DNA from: Amycolatopsis sp. MtRt-6
GTDB lineage: Bacteria > Actinomycetota > Actinomycetes > Mycobacteriales > Pseudonocardiaceae
NCBI RefSeq assembly: GCF_017308975.1
Contig: NZ_JADWPD010000018.1
Coordinates: 62,001-126,000, forward strand
Reading direction: 5' to 3'
DNA: 64,000 nucleotides
Every line of letters starts with the position of its first letter. Position 1 is the stretch's first letter. This document shows positions 53,594 through 62,372 of this stretch, one piece after another. The notes below the pieces were generated by a model, which saw nothing but the letters and a program-made list of their open reading frames with translations, was not told the origin of the DNA and searched no databases. The position numbers and the translations under genes were made by a program.

Positions 53594-54151
53594 ATGAACG
53601 AGCCCACTGTCATCGAGCTCGGCCCGCGCGACCTGCTTGTCGTCGCGGGGCTGCCTGGAGCGGGCAAGACGACCATGCTGCGGCACGCCGCCGTCGGGTT
53701 GCCCGTGCTGGACTCCGACCAGGTGCGGGAGAGACTCGGGGCGGTGGTTCCGGCTGTGCCGTACCGGTGGTACCGGCCGGTCGTGCACGCGTGGCACCGG
53801 CTGCGGATCGTCCGGCACGCGCTCGGTGAGAACGGGCCGGTCGTGGTTCACGAGCCTTCGACGCGGGCTTCGACCAGGGCTTTGCTCGCGTTGGTCGGGG
53901 TGTTGAGCGGGCGGTCGGTGCGGTTGCTCTTCCTGGACGTGCCGGCGGAGGTCGCGCTGGCCGGGCAGGTGAGCCGGGGGCGGGTGGTGCGGGCTCGGTC
54001 CTTTGCCCGGCATGTTCGGCGGGTGGGGAAGTGGCGGGAGGAGCTGCTGGCCGATCAGGTTCCGCTGGGGTGGCGGAGTGTTCAGGTTGTTGATCGGCCG
54101 CGGGCTGCTCGGACTCGGCTGGTGGCCAAGTTGCTGGTGGGGGTTTCGTGA
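53594..54151 (+). CDS. P-loop ATPase/kinase of the zeta-toxin or adenylylsulfate-kinase type
   Basis: A 185-residue P-loop protein. Walker A is VAGLPGAGKTTML near residue 20. A probable second-motif Asp is in VLDSDQVRERL, and a Walker-B-like stretch reads VRLLFLDVPAEVAL at about 118. It resembles small kinases that phosphorylate metabolites or RNA. Partner and substrate are unknown. ATG 53594 sits about 11 bases after GGGACG. Confidence 0.68.
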   Translation: MNEPTVIELGPRDLLVVAGLPGAGKTTMLRHAAVGLPVLDSDQVRERLGAVVPAVPYRWYRPVVHAWHRLRIVRHALGENGPVVVHEPSTRASTRALLALVGVLSGRSVRLLFLDVPAEVALAGQVSRGRVVRARSFARHVRRVGKWREELLADQVPLGWRSVQVVDRPRAARTRLVAKLLVGVS

Positions 54152-54232
54152 TTTTCGGTGACCCGGGCTTTTCGTTGGTGGTGTTGACCTGGGATTTTGT
54201 TCTCTCCACCGACCCGGCGCCCGATTGTTCAA

Positions 54233-54288
54233 CGGCCGTCACGCCGCGTCAAGGCGGGAAAGCGTGCCTTGACCCGGCGTGACGGCCG
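54233..54288. repeat. Family D inverted repeat
   Basis: Arms of 23 bases (54233-54255 and 54266-54288) with one mismatch and a 10-base loop, reading CGGCCGTCACGCCG then GTCAAGGC. It lies 82 bases after the P-loop kinase stop. It could be its terminator or a short mobile palindrome. Confidence 0.75.
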
Positions 54289-54372
54289 CTGATGCGGCTG
54301 CGTATCGGGTCGGCAGGGGGGTGTGGCCGGGGGCTTTGCCTTGCGCTCGCCCTTGGTCGCAACCCCTTCTTT

Positions 54373-54406
54373 TTGGTCTGGACAACTTGCGTATTGGTCC
54401 AGACAA
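54373..54406 (+). promoter_or_regulatory. Chitinase promoter with two DasR-like direct repeats
   Basis: TTGGTCTGGACAA (54373-54385) and TTGGTCCAGACAA (54394-54406) are direct repeats 21 bases apart, two turns of helix. They match the TGGTCTAGACCA-type sites used by DasR and found in streptomycete chitinase promoters. TGGACA (54379) and GACAAT (54402), 17 bases apart, fit -35 and -10 elements overlapped by the repeats. Induction by chitin breakdown products is expected. Confidence 0.7.
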
Positions 54407-54433
54407 TGGGGCTCTCCCTGACTGGAGGACCCG

Positions 54434-56197
54434 ATGAGGCGTTCCCGGCTGTTCCTTACCCTTGCCGCCCTCGTGCTTGGCCTTTCCGGGGTGCTTGCCG
54501 CCCCTGCGCAGGCTGCCAACCTTCTCGCCAATCCCGGCTTCGAAGCCGGCTCGCTCTCCGGCTGGACCTGCGGCAACGCCGCCGCCGTGACCACTCCCGT
54601 CCACTCCGGCGGCTATGCCCTCGCCGCTACGCCCGTTGGCTCTGATTACGCTCAGTGCTCGCAGGTCGTCTCCGTTCAGCCCAACTCCAGCTACTCCGTC
54701 TCCGCCTGGGTGCGGGGGAACCCCGTCTACCTCGGGATCGCCGGTGGTCCCTCGACGTGGTCCGGCAATGCGAACTACAACCAGCTCCAGCTCACCTTCA
54801 CCACCGGTAACCAGACCTCCGTCCAGGTCTACCTCCATGGCTGGTACGGCGCCGGTACCTACTACGCCGACGACGTCGTCCTCGGCGGTCCTGGTGGCAC
54901 CACCCCCGGCGCTCCGACCTCCCCCGGTGCGCCGCGGATCACCGCCGTCACGAACAACTCCCTCACCCTCGGCTGGGGTGCCGGCTCCGGCTCCGTCACC
55001 GGGTACCGCGTCTACGAAGGTGCCGCCGTCGTCGCCACTGTGAGCGGGACGACCGCGACCATTGGTGGCCTTGCCGCCTGCACTACTCACAGCTACTCCG
55101 TTGTCGCCTACAACGGTGCCGGTGAGTCGCCCAAGAGTGCCGTTGTCACCGGGAGTACCAGTGGCTGTGTCGATACCGGGCTGCCCAAGCACGCTCTCGT
55201 CGGCTACCTGCACTCCAGCTTTGCCAACGGCTCCGGCTATGTCCGGCTGGCCGACGTCCCCGCCGCCTGGGATGTCATCGATCTCGCCTTCGGGGAACCC
55301 ACCTCCGTCACCTCCGGGGACATCCGCTTCACCCGGTGTCCCGTCGCCGAATGCCCGAACGTCGAAAGCGATGCCGACTTCGTCGCCGCCATCAAGGCCA
55401 AGCAAGCTCAGGGCAAGAAGGTGCTCATCTCCATCGGTGGGCAAAACGGCCAGGTCCAGCTCACCACCGCCGCCGCGCGGGACAAGTTCGTCAGCTCCGT
55501 CTCCGCCATCATCGACAAGTACGGCCTCAACGGCCTCGACGTCGACTTCGAAGGCCACTCGCTTTCGCTCGACGCCGGGGACACCGACTTCCGGAACCCG
55601 ACCACGTCCGTCGTCGTCAACCTCATCTCCGCGCTCAAGGCGCTCAAGGCGAAGTACGGCTCGTCCTTCGTGCTCACCATGGCTCCGGAGACCTTCTTCG
55701 TGCAGGTGGGGCACCAGTTCTACGGTGGCTCCGGCGCCGGGGACGCGCGGACCGGCGCCTACCTCCCTGTCATCCACGCGCTGCGGGACTCGCTCACCCT
55801 GCTGCACGTCCAGGACTACAACTCCGGGCCCGTCATGGGACTCGACAACCAGTACCACACCATGGGCGGCCCGGACTTCCACATCGCGATGACCGACATG
55901 CTCAAAGCCGGCTTCAGCGTCGCCAACACCGGGCTGTTCTTCCCCGGCCTGCGTCCCGACCAGATCGCCGTCGGGCTGCCCGCCGCCGTCAGCGCCGGCA
56001 ACGGTTACACGTCTCCCGCTGACGTCCAAACCGCGGTGAACTGCCTGGTCAAGGGCAGTGGGTGTGGCTCCTACACGCTGCGCGGGGGCACGTCGCCCGC
56101 GCTCCGCGGGCTGATGACGTGGTCGATCAACTGGGACAAGTACTACAACTGGGAGTTCCAGAACAGCCACGAACCGTTCCTGAACGCCCTTCCCTGA
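54434..56197 (+). CDS. Secreted GH18 chitinase with CBM and fibronectin type III domains
   Basis: Exported chitinase of 587 aa. The signal peptide ends near AQAAN. A carbohydrate-binding module (about 28-152, NLLANPGFEAGSLSGW) is followed by a fibronectin III domain (about 165-248) and a GH18 catalytic domain (about 252-587). The catalytic motif LNGLDVDFEG supplies the acid Glu, and the LISIGGQNGQ block is also present. ATG with GGAGGA five bases away. The first third uses more T-ending codons than neighbouring genes. The dre-like promoter lies directly upstream. Confidence 0.93.
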   Translation: MRRSRLFLTLAALVLGLSGVLAAPAQAANLLANPGFEAGSLSGWTCGNAAAVTTPVHSGGYALAATPVGSDYAQCSQVVSVQPNSSYSVSAWVRGNPVYLGIAGGPSTWSGNANYNQLQLTFTTGNQTSVQVYLHGWYGAGTYYADDVVLGGPGGTTPGAPTSPGAPRITAVTNNSLTLGWGAGSGSVTGYRVYEGAAVVATVSGTTATIGGLAACTTHSYSVVAYNGAGESPKSAVVTGSTSGCVDTGLPKHALVGYLHSSFANGSGYVRLADVPAAWDVIDLAFGEPTSVTSGDIRFTRCPVAECPNVESDADFVAAIKAKQAQGKKVLISIGGQNGQVQLTTAAARDKFVSSVSAIIDKYGLNGLDVDFEGHSLSLDAGDTDFRNPTTSVVVNLISALKALKAKYGSSFVLTMAPETFFVQVGHQFYGGSGAGDARTGAYLPVIHALRDSLTLLHVQDYNSGPVMGLDNQYHTMGGPDFHIAMTDMLKAGFSVANTGLFFPGLRPDQIAVGLPAAVSAGNGYTSPADVQTAVNCLVKGSGCGSYTLRGGTSPALRGLMTWSINWDKYYNWEFQNSHEPFLNALP

Positions 56198-56201
56198 CGT
56201 T

Positions 56202-56240
56202 GGACAGTGTGCTCCGCCGCCCGGGTGGGGCACACTGTCC
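56202..56240. promoter_or_regulatory. Inverted repeat between chitinase and IclR genes
   Basis: Perfect 11-base arms GGACAGTGTGC and its complement (56202-56212, 56230-56240) separated by 17 bases. It ends three bases before the IclR GTG and starts four after the chitinase stop. It is either the chitinase terminator or the operator of the IclR gene, where binding would cover its ribosome site. Confidence 0.6.
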
Positions 56241-56243
56241 GAC

Positions 56244-56999
56244 GTGGTCAAACCGGCGCAAGGCGAGTCCGTCCTGAGCCGTGTCGTCCGCATCTTCGAA
56301 ACCTTCGGGCCGGACACGCCCGCCTTGCGCGTCACCGACATCGCGCGAAAAGCCGGCCTGCCCGTCGCCACCGCGTCTCGGCTGGTCGAAGAACTCGTCG
56401 GGCACGGCTGGCTGCGGCGCGATCCCGACCGGCGGATCCGCGTCGGCGTCCGGCTCTGGGAACTCGCCTCCCGCGCGTCGCCGACGCTCGGGCTGCGGGA
56501 AGCCGCGCTGCCCTTCATGGAAGACCTCCACGCCGTTGTCGGGCACCACACCCAGCTCGCCGTGCTGGAAGACCGCGAGGTCCTGTTCGTCGAACGGCTC
56601 TCGGCACCCGGCGCCGTCGTCAACGTGACGCGGGTGGCCGGGCGGCTGCCGCTGCACGCGTCGTCCTCCGGGCTGGTGCTGCTCGCCCACGCCCCCGCCG
56701 ACCTGCAGGAACGGGTGCTCGCCGGCCCGCTCGAGGCCTTCCGGCGCACCACGCTGACCGAGCCGGCGCGGCTGCGCCGGTTCCTCGCCGACGTCCGGCG
56801 CAACGGCTACGCCTTCTGCGCCGGCTTCATCGACGAAGAGACCACGGGCATCGCCGTTCCGCTGCGGGGGCCCGCCGGCGACGTCGTCGCCGCGCTGTCG
56901 GTGATCGTGCCCAACGACCGGGGCGCGCGGATGCAGATCCCGGCGCTGCGGGCCGCCGCGCGCGGGATTTCGCGGGCGATGGGGAATCTCTCTCACTGA
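56244..56999 (+). CDS. IclR-family transcriptional regulator
   Basis: Regulator of 251 aa with an N-terminal winged helix (LRVTDIARKAGLPVATASRLVEE split across about 30-50) and a C-terminal IclR ligand domain (about 80-250). It lies 74 bases before pobA on the same strand, and IclR proteins such as PobR and PcaR control aromatic catabolism. GTG 56244 is chosen because the palindrome ends just before it. Confidence 0.87.
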   Translation: MVKPAQGESVLSRVVRIFETFGPDTPALRVTDIARKAGLPVATASRLVEELVGHGWLRRDPDRRIRVGVRLWELASRASPTLGLREAALPFMEDLHAVVGHHTQLAVLEDREVLFVERLSAPGAVVNVTRVAGRLPLHASSSGLVLLAHAPADLQERVLAGPLEAFRRTTLTEPARLRRFLADVRRNGYAFCAGFIDEETTGIAVPLRGPAGDVVAALSVIVPNDRGARMQIPALRAAARGISRAMGNLSH

Positions 57000-57073
57000 A
57001 TGAGAATGTCCTGGTGGTCAGCATGGCCGCCGATCCATGCTCGGGGCCCTGCCGCGGGAAAGGACATCCTCCA

Positions 57074-58225
57074 GTGCGTACCCAGGTCGTCATCGTCGGC
57101 GCCGGCCCGGCCGGGCTGCTGCTGTCCCACCTGCTCGGCCTCGAAGGCATCGACTCCGTGCTGCTCGAACGGCAGACCGCGGAGTACGTCCAGGCGCGCA
57201 TCCGCGCCGGCATCCTCGAGGCCGGCACCGTCCAGCTGCTCCGGGACGTCGGCCTCGGCGCCCGGCTCGACGTCGAGGGCATGGAGCACCGCGGCATCTA
57301 CCTCCAGTGGCCGGAAAACCGGCACCACGTCGACTTCACCGGCCTCATCGGACGGTCGGTGACCGTCTACGGCCAGACCGAGGTCACCAAGGACCTGATG
57401 GCGGCGCGGGAAAAGGCGGGCCACCCGGCGTACTACTCGGCTTCCGACGTCACCCTGCACGACGTCACCGGGCAGCCGTCGGTGACCTTTGTGGACGCCG
57501 ACGGCGTCGCGCGGCGGATCGACGCGGACGTCGTCGTCGGCTGCGACGGCTTCCACGGGCCGAGCCGGGCCTCGATCCCCGAGCCGCAGGTCTGGGAACG
57601 GGCCTACCCGTTCGCGTGGCTGGGCGTGCTGGCCGACGTCGCGCCGTCGACCGACGAGCTGATCTACGCCTGGCACCCGGACGGCTTCGCGATGCACAGC
57701 ATGCGCTCGCCGCGGGTCAGCCGGTTCTACCTGCAGGTCGCGCCGGACGAGGACCTCGCTCAGTGGAGCGACGACCGGATCTGGACGGCGCTGTCCGAGC
57801 GGCTCGGCGTCCCGGGGTGGACGCTGCGGACCGGGACCATCACGGAGAAGAGCGTGCTCCCGATGCGCAGCTTCGTGACGACCCCGATGCGGCACGGAAA
57901 CCTCTACCTGGCCGGCGACGCGGCGCACATCGTGCCGCCGACCGGGGCGAAGGGACTGAACCTGGCCGTCGCCGACGTCTCGCTGCTGGCGAAGGCGCTG
58001 ACGGCGTCGTTCCGCGGCGACGACCGGCTCGTGGACGCCTACTCGGAGACGGCGTTGCGGCGGGTCTGGCGCTGCACGCACTTCTCGTGGTGGATGACGT
58101 CCATGCTGCACCGCCACGGCGACGGCTTCGACGCCCAGCTCCAGCTCTCCCAGCTCCACCGCACGGTGACGTCGGCGGCCGCGAAGACCGAGCTGGCCGA
58201 GAACTACGCCGGCCTGCCCCTGTAG
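57074..58225 (+). CDS. pobA: 4-hydroxybenzoate 3-monooxygenase
   Basis: Flavoprotein monooxygenase of 383 aa that hydroxylates 4-hydroxybenzoate to protocatechuate. FAD motifs are VVIVGAGPAGLLLSHLL at the N-terminus and LAGDAAHIVPPTGAKGLNLA near 290; the middle motif is VVVGCDGFHGPSR. The length and the close match to PobA support the name. GTG 57074 has AAAGGACA upstream. It is probably controlled by the IclR regulator just before it. No ring-cleavage genes are in view. The 3' end overlaps the convergent kinase gene by 22 bases. Confidence 0.87.
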   Translation: MRTQVVIVGAGPAGLLLSHLLGLEGIDSVLLERQTAEYVQARIRAGILEAGTVQLLRDVGLGARLDVEGMEHRGIYLQWPENRHHVDFTGLIGRSVTVYGQTEVTKDLMAAREKAGHPAYYSASDVTLHDVTGQPSVTFVDADGVARRIDADVVVGCDGFHGPSRASIPEPQVWERAYPFAWLGVLADVAPSTDELIYAWHPDGFAMHSMRSPRVSRFYLQVAPDEDLAQWSDDRIWTALSERLGVPGWTLRTGTITEKSVLPMRSFVTTPMRHGNLYLAGDAAHIVPPTGAKGLNLAVADVSLLAKALTASFRGDDRLVDAYSETALRRVWRCTHFSWWMTSMLHRHGDGFDAQLQLSQLHRTVTSAAAKTELAENYAGLPL

Positions 58226-59976
58226 ACCACCGGCAGCCGGGCGGTGAACGTCGACCCGGCGTCCACTTCGGACTCGGCGACCACCGTGCCGCCGTGGGCC
58301 TGCACGAGGTGGCGCACGATGGCGAGGCCGAGCCCGCTGCCACCGGTCTGGCGGCTGCGGGACTTCTCGGCCCGCCAGAACCGGTCGAACACGTGCGGCA
58401 GGTCCTCGGCGGCGATGCCGGTGCCGGTGTCGGCCACAGCGAGCGTCACCTCGTCCGCGGTGGCCGACACGCGGATCGTCACGCGGCCGCCGGGCGGCGT
58501 GTGCCGGATCGCGTTCGTCACCAGGTTGCCGACGACCTGGCGCAGCCGCACCGGATCGGCCTCCAGCGCGCAGTCGCCGGTGGCGGCGGTGGTGTCTACG
58601 GTGAGCGTGACCCCGGCCGCGGCGGCCCGGTCGGCGTGCGCCGCGGCGACGTGGCCGGCCAGCTCCGCCGCGTCGAGGGGCTCCGGGTGCAGGCGCAGCT
58701 GCCCGGCGTCGGCCGCGGCGAGGTCCTGCAGGTCGTCGACGATGTGCTGGAGCAGCACGGTCTCTTCGAGCAGCGACGCGGTCAGCGCCCGGTCGAACGG
58801 GAGGTGCCCGTCCTCGGCGGCCTCCAGCCGGCCGCGGATGACGTTGAGCGGGTTGCGCAGCTCGTGGGCGATGTCGCTGACCATCGCCTTCCGCTGCTCC
58901 TCGATGCGTTCGCGCCGCGCGGTGAGGTCGTTGAACGCGGCGGCGAGGTAACCGACCTCGTCGCGGGACTTCACCGGCGCCGGCCGGTCTTGCTGCGCCG
59001 CCTCGGTCAGCGCCCGCAGCGGGCGGGACAGCCGCCGCGCGACGAGCGTCGTGAGCGCGACGGCCAGGAGCAGCACGCCGCCGGTCACCGCGAGGATCCG
59101 GGTGAGGTTCTCCCGCGACAGCGTGAACGTCGGCAGCGGTGATCCGCCGGGGCCGAGCGTGAACAGCAACGCGGGCGGCGCCACGTACGGCGTGAGCTGT
59201 TCGCGGCGGGCCGCGTCGAGGCAGCCCTCGATCGGCCGCTGCTCGGCGACGCCGAGGACTTCCAGGTCGAGGCCCAGTTTCACCGGCTCGGCACCCTGGT
59301 TCTGCAGGCAGCGGTTGACGGCCTCGTTCAGGCCGGTGAGCGCGGTCTGCTCGGTCGGTGTCGGTTCGGCCAGCTCGAAGAGCAGGCACTTGCCCGCGTA
59401 GTAGCGGGCCGTGAGCGGGTCGAGGCCGGTGAGCAGCGGCCGCCCGCTCGGCGAGTCGCGCACCTGGCTGGGCAGGCCGATCGAGGCGAGACAGGCGGAC
59501 GCCTTCGTGGCCAGGTTGGACAGGTGCGCGCGTTCGGACGGCGGCAGCCTGAACGGGCCGGCCGCGCGCGGGTCGATGCCGCTCGTCCCGGCCTCGGGCA
59601 GCAGCACCGGGTCGACGTGCAGCGGGTCGACCGACGCGGTCGCCTTGACCGGCAGGGTGACCGGCGCGCCGCCGGAGTCGCCGAGGACGCGGCGGTCGAG
59701 CGTGGTCAGCACGACCCGGCGGCCGGTCTGCTCCGACAGCGCCCGCAGCCGGGGGCCGACCTGGTCCCACGTGTGGTTCGCCGCGGCGAAGCCGAGCAGC
59801 TCGGTGTAGATCGTCGCGTCGCCGGAGAGGGCCTGGCCCTGCTCCTGCTGGATCGCGCGGGTGGTGGTCTGTACCGCAAGCCAGGTGGTCGCCGCGATGG
59901 AGGCGAGGGCGATCAGCAGCGAGACGGCGGTGAGCCGGACGACGAGACTGCGTCGCCGCGGAAAGCTACGGGGCAT
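58204..59976 (-). CDS. Sensor histidine kinase
   Basis: Membrane kinase of 590 aa. One helix at about 12-33 and another near 300-320 bracket a large outside domain with several Cys residues (KASACLASIG, AGKCLLF, NRCLQNQG, EGCLDAA). HAMP, then the phosphoacceptor His in DIAHELRNPLNVI and the ATPase boxes NLVTNAIRH, DTGTGIA and GGSGLGLAIV follow. It overlaps the response regulator gene by 11 bases and follows it, so the two form one operon. The signal is unknown. Confidence 0.9.
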   Translation of the reverse strand: MPRSFPRRRSLVVRLTAVSLLIALASIAATTWLAVQTTTRAIQQEQGQALSGDATIYTELLGFAAANHTWDQVGPRLRALSEQTGRRVVLTTLDRRVLGDSGGAPVTLPVKATASVDPLHVDPVLLPEAGTSGIDPRAAGPFRLPPSERAHLSNLATKASACLASIGLPSQVRDSPSGRPLLTGLDPLTARYYAGKCLLFELAEPTPTEQTALTGLNEAVNRCLQNQGAEPVKLGLDLEVLGVAEQRPIEGCLDAARREQLTPYVAPPALLFTLGPGGSPLPTFTLSRENLTRILAVTGGVLLLAVALTTLVARRLSRPLRALTEAAQQDRPAPVKSRDEVGYLAAAFNDLTARRERIEEQRKAMVSDIAHELRNPLNVIRGRLEAAEDGHLPFDRALTASLLEETVLLQHIVDDLQDLAAADAGQLRLHPEPLDAAELAGHVAAAHADRAAAAGVTLTVDTTAATGDCALEADPVRLRQVVGNLVTNAIRHTPPGGRVTIRVSATADEVTLAVADTGTGIAAEDLPHVFDRFWRAEKSRSRQTGGSGLGLAIVRHLVQAHGGTVVAESEVDAGSTFTARLPVVYRGRPA

Positions 59977-60661
59977 CTTCGGGGGTGAGCTTGTAGCCGA
60001 CGCCGAAGACGGTCCGCAGGTAGACGGGGTTCTGCGGGTCGGGCTCGAGCTTCTTGCGCAGGTTGAGCACGTGGACGTCGATGATCCGGGTGCTGACGAA
60101 CCGGTCGTCGCCGCGGGTGAGCTCGAGCAGCTGACGGCGGGTGAACACCCGGCCCGGCTGCCGGATCAGCGTCTCCAGCAGCTGGAACTCGCCCGGCGTC
60201 GTGTCGACCGGCCGGCCGCCGACCGACACCTCGTGCCGTACCGGGTCGAGCCGCAGCTCACCCGCGCGCAACGCGGTGTCGGGCGGTTCGCGGCGCGACA
60301 CGGTGCGCCGCAGCAGCGTCCGGACCCGCGCCATCAGCTCGCGCGGGCTGTAGGGCTTGGTGAGGTAGTCGTCGGCGCCGAGATCGAGGCCGAGGAGCAG
60401 GTCGTCCTCGGTGGCGCGGGCGGTGAGCATCAGCACCGCGACGTCGGACTCCTGCCGCAGGATCCGGCAGACGTCGAGGCCGTCGACCTTCGGCATCATC
60501 ACGTCGAGGACCAGCAGGTCGGGCCGGTCGCGCCGGGCCTCGTCGAGCGCCGCCCGGCCGTCGGCGGCCAGCACCACGGTGTGGCCTTCGCTTTCGAGGT
60601 AGAGCCGGAGCACCTCGGCCTGCTTCTCGTCGTCCTCGGCGACCAGTACACGTGCGCACAC
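59966..60661 (-). CDS. OmpR-family response regulator
   Basis: Response regulator of 231 aa. The receiver has VLVAEDDEKQ, the phosphorylation Asp in LLVLDVMMPKVDG and Lys in YLTKPYSP. The winged-helix DNA-binding domain ends VYLRTVFGVGYKL. GTG 60661 is taken as the start; the ribosome site is weak. It is the partner of the kinase it overlaps. Confidence 0.9.
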   Translation of the reverse strand: MCARVLVAEDDEKQAEVLRLYLESEGHTVVLAADGRAALDEARRDRPDLLVLDVMMPKVDGLDVCRILRQESDVAVLMLTARATEDDLLLGLDLGADDYLTKPYSPRELMARVRTLLRRTVSRREPPDTALRAGELRLDPVRHEVSVGGRPVDTTPGEFQLLETLIRQPGRVFTRRQLLELTRGDDRFVSTRIIDVHVLNLRKKLEPDPQNPVYLRTVFGVGYKLTPEDAP

Positions 60662-60714
60662 GGCGTCGAGGGTAGGCGTCCTGACACCGTTCCCACCGCA
60701 TCCTGACCGGATCT

Positions 60715-62310
60715 TCACACCTTGGCGCCGGCCCAGGCCCGGACGACGTCGTCCAGCACCTTCAGCGGCAGCTTCCCGCTGCCCAGCACGACGCCGTGGA
60801 ACTCCTTGAGGTCGAAGGCGTCGCCGAGCCGCTCTTCCGCGAACCGGCGCAGGCGCTGGATCTCCCGACGGCCGGTCAGGTAGGCCAGGGCCTGGCCGGG
60901 CTCTTCGATGTACCGGTCCACCTCGGACTGCACCTCGACCTCGGAAAGCACGGTGTGCGCACGCAGGAACCCGACGCACCGCTGCCGCGTCCAGCCCAGC
61001 GCGTTCAGGCCGGTGTCGGCCACCAGCCGGGCGGCGCGGACCGAGTCCTCGGCGACCATGCCGAGCCGCATCAGATCGCTGGAGAACAGGCCCATTTCGT
61101 CCGCGAGCCGCTCGGTGTAGAGCGCCCAGCCTTCGTCGTAGGCGGTGATCAGCGCGATCCGCCGCAGCTGCGGCAGCCCGGGCAGCTCCAGGGCCAGCGA
61201 CTCCGCGAAGTGGTGGCCGGGCACGGCTTCGTGGAACGCGACGGTTTCGGCGATGAACCGGTCGCGGGTGTGCACTTCGTGCGTGTTGGTGAAGTAGACA
61301 CCCGGCCGCGAGCCGTCGAGCGCGGGCGGCAGGTAGTACGCCGCCGCGGCGACCGGCGCTTCGGCCTCCGGCACGGCTTTCACCACGCACTCGGCCTTCG
61401 GCACCCGCGGAAACCAGTCCGGCGCGGCGGCGGTCGCGCGGGCGACGGCGCTCCGGGCGGTTTCGAGCATCTCCGCGGCGTCCCGCCAACGGAGGCTTTC
61501 GTCGCTGCGCAGCCGCTGGCGCACCTCGGCCGGGTCGGTCAGCCCGAACACGCGGCCGCCGAGTTCGGCGTACTCGGCTTCGAGCTCCGCGAGCACGTCC
61601 CGGCCCAGCTGGTGGAGTTCCGCCGGGGTGTGGTCCGTGGTGGTGTGCATGCGCGCCAGGGCGGCGTAGTGCGCTTCGCCGTCTTCGAGCCAGCAGAGGC
61701 CGGATTGGTCGTCGGACCGGCCGTGCCCGGCGACTTCGGTGGCGAGGAACTCGCGGTAGCGGGCCAGCGCCGGCCGCACTGTGCCGGCGACCAGTTCGTC
61801 GCGGCGCGCACCGAGCTGCTGGGGGAAGGGGGTGTCCTGCCCGAGGAACCGGTCGAGGAAGCCGATCGCGTTCTGTGCCATGCGGTCGACGGGCGTCCGT
61901 CCGGCGCGCTGGCGTTCGGCGAGAGCGCCGTAGAAGGCGGGGAAGGCGGCGAGCCGGGTCAGGAAATCTTCCTCGGCGCGCGGGCCGGCGGGCTCGAGCT
62001 GGGGCAGGAAGGCCAGGTGGGACATGCCGACGGCGTACAGCGGATCGGCGAGCGTGAACTCGACGACGCGGGTGTCGATCCGGGTGATCAGGGCTTCCGC
62101 TTGCTGGACGACGACACCCAGCGTGATCTTGTCGGGATCGGCCGAGGCTCGGGCTCGTTCGAGGATGCCGGCGGCTTCCGCGCGCAGCCGTGCGTGGCCG
62201 GCTTCGCTCGGGTCGGGGAGTATGTGGTCGTACCCGGGAACGCCGACGTAGGTCGCTTCGAGCGGGGACCAGGTGGCCAGGACGTGGAGGAGTTCGTCGG
62301 CGAGGGGCAT
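60715..62310 (-). CDS. DUF885 family metallopeptidase-like protein
   Basis: Protein of 531 aa with the DUF885 zinc motif FHEAVPGHHF and the second conserved block ALITAYDEGWALYTERLADE. It has no signal peptide, so it is likely cytoplasmic. Family members are thought to be peptidases; the substrate is unknown. ATG 62310 is the first in-frame codon giving the family start. Confidence 0.85.
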   Translation of the reverse strand: MPLADELLHVLATWSPLEATYVGVPGYDHILPDPSEAGHARLRAEAAGILERARASADPDKITLGVVVQQAEALITRIDTRVVEFTLADPLYAVGMSHLAFLPQLEPAGPRAEEDFLTRLAAFPAFYGALAERQRAGRTPVDRMAQNAIGFLDRFLGQDTPFPQQLGARRDELVAGTVRPALARYREFLATEVAGHGRSDDQSGLCWLEDGEAHYAALARMHTTTDHTPAELHQLGRDVLAELEAEYAELGGRVFGLTDPAEVRQRLRSDESLRWRDAAEMLETARSAVARATAAAPDWFPRVPKAECVVKAVPEAEAPVAAAAYYLPPALDGSRPGVYFTNTHEVHTRDRFIAETVAFHEAVPGHHFAESLALELPGLPQLRRIALITAYDEGWALYTERLADEMGLFSSDLMRLGMVAEDSVRAARLVADTGLNALGWTRQRCVGFLRAHTVLSEVEVQSEVDRYIEEPGQALAYLTGRREIQRLRRFAEERLGDAFDLKEFHGVVLGSGKLPLKVLDDVVRAWAGAKV

Positions 62311-62332
62311 CTCTTCATGGTGCCGGAAACGA

Positions 62333-62367
62333 ACCGGGCCGGGAGCGGAATCCGCTCCCGGCCCGGT
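62333..62367 (-). terminator. Strong hairpin terminator after GH3 gene
   Basis: Perfect inverted repeat with 17-base arms (62333-62349, 62351-62367), ACCGGGCCGGGAGCGGA and its complement. It starts five bases after the GH3 stop on the minus strand. No T-run follows. Confidence 0.75.
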
Positions 62368-62372
62368 CGCCG

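Noticed and set aside
57000-57073. N-terminal extension of PobA
   Set aside because: The FAD motif must lie at the very N-terminus, which fits GTG 57074 and not an upstream start.
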